Origin: Bacteroidota bacterium
Lineage (GTDB): Bacteria; Bacteroidota; Bacteroidia; Sphingobacteriales; Sphingobacteriaceae
Direction: 5' to 3'
DNA length: 45,928 nt
Assembly: GCA_013286235.1 (NCBI GenBank)
Contig: JABDGE010000025.1
Span: 1-45,928, forward strand
The first letter of the stretch is position 1; every line of letters begins with the position of its first letter. Made by a program: the position numbers and the translations under genes. Positions 43,468-45,928 of the stretch are shown one piece after another. The notes under the pieces are model-generated. The model made no database searches. It was given only the letters and a program-made list of their open reading frames with translations, and was not told the DNA's origin.

Positions 43468-45586
43468 GACCGGTTTTTTTCAAAATGGTAAAATAAAAAG
43501 TGGTTCCGTGTCCTTTGACCGATTCGACCCAAATTTTCCCTCCCAGGTTTTCGACTATCCTCTTCGCTATCGCTAAACCCATTCCGGTTCCCGAATAGGT
43601 TTCTTTATTATGCAGGCGTTGAAATATGATGAATATTTTGTCAAAATATTGGGGTTCGATGCCTATTCCGTTATCCCTTACGGCTATTTCCCATTGGCTT
43701 TCAGTTTCTACGCACGAAATATTTATTTCCGGCGCAACTCCCGCGGTGCTGTATTTTAAACTGTTGCTGATCAGGTTTTGTAACACTTGTCTTAAGGGGG
43801 TTTTGTAGGTATAAATTACCGGCAAATCCGCAAATATTACCCTTGCCTGCTTTTCCTCTATTTGTTTCCGGTAAAGAGCCAGTATTTCCTTCACTGCTTT
43901 ATCCAGGCTTATTTCTTCGGGTTGATCTTCCAGCGTCTTCACTTTGGAAAACTCCAGCAGGTCCAGTATGATCTGTCGCATGCGTTTGGCGCCGTCAACC
44001 GCAAAGTGGATGTATTGCCTGCCTTTATCATCGATGATGTCATTATATTTCTTTTCAATCAGGGTCATAAAACTGGTGATCATCCGGAGTGGCTCCTGCA
44101 AATCGTGCGATGCCACGAATGCGAATTGTTCCAGTTCGGCGTTTGAAGTAGCCAGCTCACGTGTTTGCCGCTGCAAGCTTGCATTCAATTCTTTTAGTCG
44201 GATATCCGAAGCCTTTCTGTCCGTAATGTCCTTAAAATAGACCGCGAGGCCCTTTGGCGAGGGGTATGCGCTTATTTCGTACCATTTGCATAATGGGGCG
44301 AAATAGTCTTCAAAATGGGCCACATAATTGGTTTCAACAGCCTCATGATATTTTTTATAGGACTCTGAACCGATAGAACCCGAAAATACTTCCCATAGGT
44401 TACAATCCAATATTTCATTTTTAGGCGTTTTTAAAACCTTCTCCGCCATATTATTCCAATAGGTAACAACCCAGTTTTTGTCAACTGCAAAAAAAGCATC
44501 GCCAATGCTTTCTAATATGGTGTTTCTTTCTTCAAGGATAGAAGTGGCCAGAACTTCGGCTTTTTTACGGGTGGTAACATCTTTAATATAAACACTAAGG
44601 CCATTAGCACCAGGATAAATACTCGATTCAAGCCATAAGTCATACGATTGGCTATAATGTCCCAAATGGTGTGCGCGGCCGGTAGCTACAGCATCAAAAT
44701 ATTTATGGTATGTTTCAGAGCCAATCCAATCCGGGAATTGCTCCATTAAATTATGGTTGACCATTTGACTTTTTGGTTTTCCAAAAAGCTTTGCTGCAGC
44801 GCTATTCCAGTAAGTTATCTCCCAGTTTTTATCAACAGCGAAAAACGCGTCGCCAATGCTTTCCAATATGGTATTTCTATCTTCCAGCACTTCAGTAACG
44901 GCTAATTCGGCCTTCTTTCGGGCATCGATATCCTGGAAACTGCCGTACAGCTTCGTGCATTTTTTACCCGTAAACTCGGCTTCAACAATAACCCTTACCC
45001 ATTTGGTTTTTCCTTTTACCGTTACAATCTGCAGTTCGGTGTCGGCAGAAGTGCCGTATCTTCCGGCTGCCGTCATGATTTGCGTGATCGTTTCCCGGTC
45101 AGTTCCTGCTTTGTAAAAATTGGTTGCCTCTTCAAGGGTTGGCACGAAGCCAGGTTCGGCTTCGTGAATATCTCTCGTCATATCCGACCATAAAACGATG
45201 CCCCTGTCCAAATCTACTTCCCACGCTCCTATGCGCGCCAGGCTATTCGCTTTTTGAAGCGTGTCTTCCAAACCCTTTTGTTCGGTAATATCCTTTGCCA
45301 CACCAAAAATCAACCCTTCTTCAGTTACGTTAGAGGTGGTCCAGGCAAGCCACTTCAGCTTTCCGGCCGCTGTCATTAACCTGTTTTCGAAATAGGAAAC
45401 TGCCTCGCCTTCGGCGATGTCCTTGAATTGCGAAACTGTCTTCGCTTTGTCTTCGAAGTACACGAAATCAATAAACGGCCGGTTCAACAGTTCAAGCTCC
45501 GTGTACCCAAATAAACGGATCATTGCCGGGTTAACTTTCCTGAAATAACCGTCGACACCCACTACGCAAATTACATCGGGTGCCAC
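43454..45586 (-). CDS. Multi-PAS sensor histidine kinase (main part; 5' end frameshifted)
   Basis: 710 residues from a GTG at 45586. Four PAS-type domains (about 1-105, 110-228, 232-345, 348-462) are followed by a coiled coil, a HisKA helix FAFVASHDLQEPLRMI with His494, and the ATPase: VLQNLISNSLKYS (Asn604), VRDNGIGI, FQRLH and GTGMGLAIAKRIVENLGG. PAS3 and PAS4 are near-copies (both have NTILESIGDAFFAVDKNW). There is no membrane segment, so it is a cytosolic sensor. The true gene starts further upstream: the frame continues back as FENFSARFGAEIKRKQLEEELSQVFN and joins the GAF part at 45660 if one base of the A4 tract (45662-45665) is removed. The GTG is therefore probably not the natural start. 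Confidence 0.88.
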   Translation of the reverse strand: MAPDVICVVGVDGYFRKVNPAMIRLFGYTELELLNRPFIDFVYFEDKAKTVSQFKDIAEGEAVSYFENRLMTAAGKLKWLAWTTSNVTEEGLIFGVAKDITEQKGLEDTLQKANSLARIGAWEVDLDRGIVLWSDMTRDIHEAEPGFVPTLEEATNFYKAGTDRETITQIMTAAGRYGTSADTELQIVTVKGKTKWVRVIVEAEFTGKKCTKLYGSFQDIDARKKAELAVTEVLEDRNTILESIGDAFFAVDKNWEITYWNSAAAKLFGKPKSQMVNHNLMEQFPDWIGSETYHKYFDAVATGRAHHLGHYSQSYDLWLESSIYPGANGLSVYIKDVTTRKKAEVLATSILEERNTILESIGDAFFAVDKNWVVTYWNNMAEKVLKTPKNEILDCNLWEVFSGSIGSESYKKYHEAVETNYVAHFEDYFAPLCKWYEISAYPSPKGLAVYFKDITDRKASDIRLKELNASLQRQTRELATSNAELEQFAFVASHDLQEPLRMITSFMTLIEKKYNDIIDDKGRQYIHFAVDGAKRMRQIILDLLEFSKVKTLEDQPEEISLDKAVKEILALYRKQIEEKQARVIFADLPVIYTYKTPLRQVLQNLISNSLKYSTAGVAPEINISCVETESQWEIAVRDNGIGIEPQYFDKIFIIFQRLHNKETYSGTGMGLAIAKRIVENLGGKIWVESVKGHGTTFYFTILKKTGHETN

Positions 45587-45659
45587 ATTAAATACCTGGC
45601 TTAATTCTTCTTCAAGTTGTTTTCGCTTAATTTCGGCCCCAAACCGGGCGCTAAAGTTT

Positions 45660-45928
45660 TCAAAACAAGGCTGTTATCCAACGCCGGGCGATTTCATCCC
45701 CTCCACCTCCAAGGCCTAATACGCCGATAACTTCGTCGTTGTAAACAAGGGGCCATACATACCCGCTCTTTAAACCGGCATCTTTAACGGCCTGAAGGCG
45801 TATGGGGTCTGTATGGTCATTGAAGTCATCCCAGAATTGCATTTGCTGAGTTTCCCACACCTGGCCTATTAGTTGTTCGCCTTTTACTAAGCTTTTTACT
45901 GGCACCTGGTTAAGAAAAGCCCGCAGCT
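45660..45928 (-). CDS. GAF-domain part of the same kinase, incomplete at the window edge
   Basis: Open on the minus strand from the window edge to a TGA at 45662-45660. The readable sequence, LRAFLNQVPVKSLVKGEQ then LIGQVWETQQMQFWDD and SGYVWPLVYNDEVIGVLGLGG, is a GAF-type sensor domain. Its last residues RRWITALF run into the kinase frame as ENFSARFGAEIKRKQ once the frameshift at 45662-45665 is corrected. It is therefore the upstream part of the kinase at 43454, whose real 5' end lies beyond 45928. GAF domains bind small ligands or tetrapyrroles; no chromophore Cys is visible in this piece. Confidence 0.75.
   Translation of the reverse strand, partial: LRAFLNQVPVKSLVKGEQLIGQVWETQQMQFWDDFNDHTDPIRLQAVKDAGLKSGYVWPLVYNDEVIGVLGLGGGGDEIARRWITALF

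Overview
The window looks like a chromosomal segment of a Bacteroidota bacterium, most likely from the Sphingobacteriaceae (Mucilaginibacter- or Pedobacter-like). The evidence is three SusC and three SusD homologues, many secreted glycan-active enzymes, a Bacteroidota-type promoter (TTTG-N19-TATTTTTG), weak Shine-Dalgarno sites, and kinase and Pycsar-like sequences of Sphingobacteriaceae flavour. The genus is inferred from memory of families, not from a search.

Layout. (1) Positions 1-25838 form a glycan-utilization island. It holds the start of a GH92 mannosidase (1-279), a DUF4185-like protein, an Lgt-type lipoprotein acyltransferase, and a Sus block read leftwards as SusD, small lipoprotein, DUF4961-like protein, SusC, SusD, SusC (14592 to 3034). 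Next come a secreted esterase, an SGNH hydrolase, a second GH92, a divergent GH38, a second SGNH hydrolase, and a divergently transcribed sialate O-acetylesterase-type protein (23844-25838). (2) Positions 25839-26673 are a non-coding, repeat-rich convergent junction with REP-like palindromes, a perfect 100-bp direct repeat and a tRNA-Ser-like 3' end. (3) Positions 26674-34854 carry a third SusC/SusD pair and a divergent propeller-type sensor kinase. (4) Positions 34994-41629 hold an ABC exporter broken by a T8 tract, a phospholipase D-like protein, a stand-alone Pycsar-type membrane effector domain, a PafA-like phosphatase and a CotH-like protein. (5) Positions 41740-45928 are a two-component cluster: a decayed receiver remnant, REC-PAS, REC, and a multi-PAS/GAF histidine kinase that is frameshifted and runs off the window.

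How the parts fit. GH92 (twice) and GH38 point to alpha-mannoside breakdown, and the esterases point to O-acylated substrates. The SusC/SusD complexes would import the released oligosaccharides. A 15-base motif, TTGCTAAAWCRWTTT, occurs seven times in this island, always at a promoter or gene start. At 429-448 it is a near-perfect 20-bp palindrome lying on the -7 element. I infer that one repressor, probably LacI-type and not encoded in the window, controls the whole set. This regulon, the permuted order of the Sus block and the orphan Pycsar-like effector are the most interesting observations. The two single-base homopolymer frameshifts (35963-35970 and 45662-45665) may be real or may be sequencing errors.
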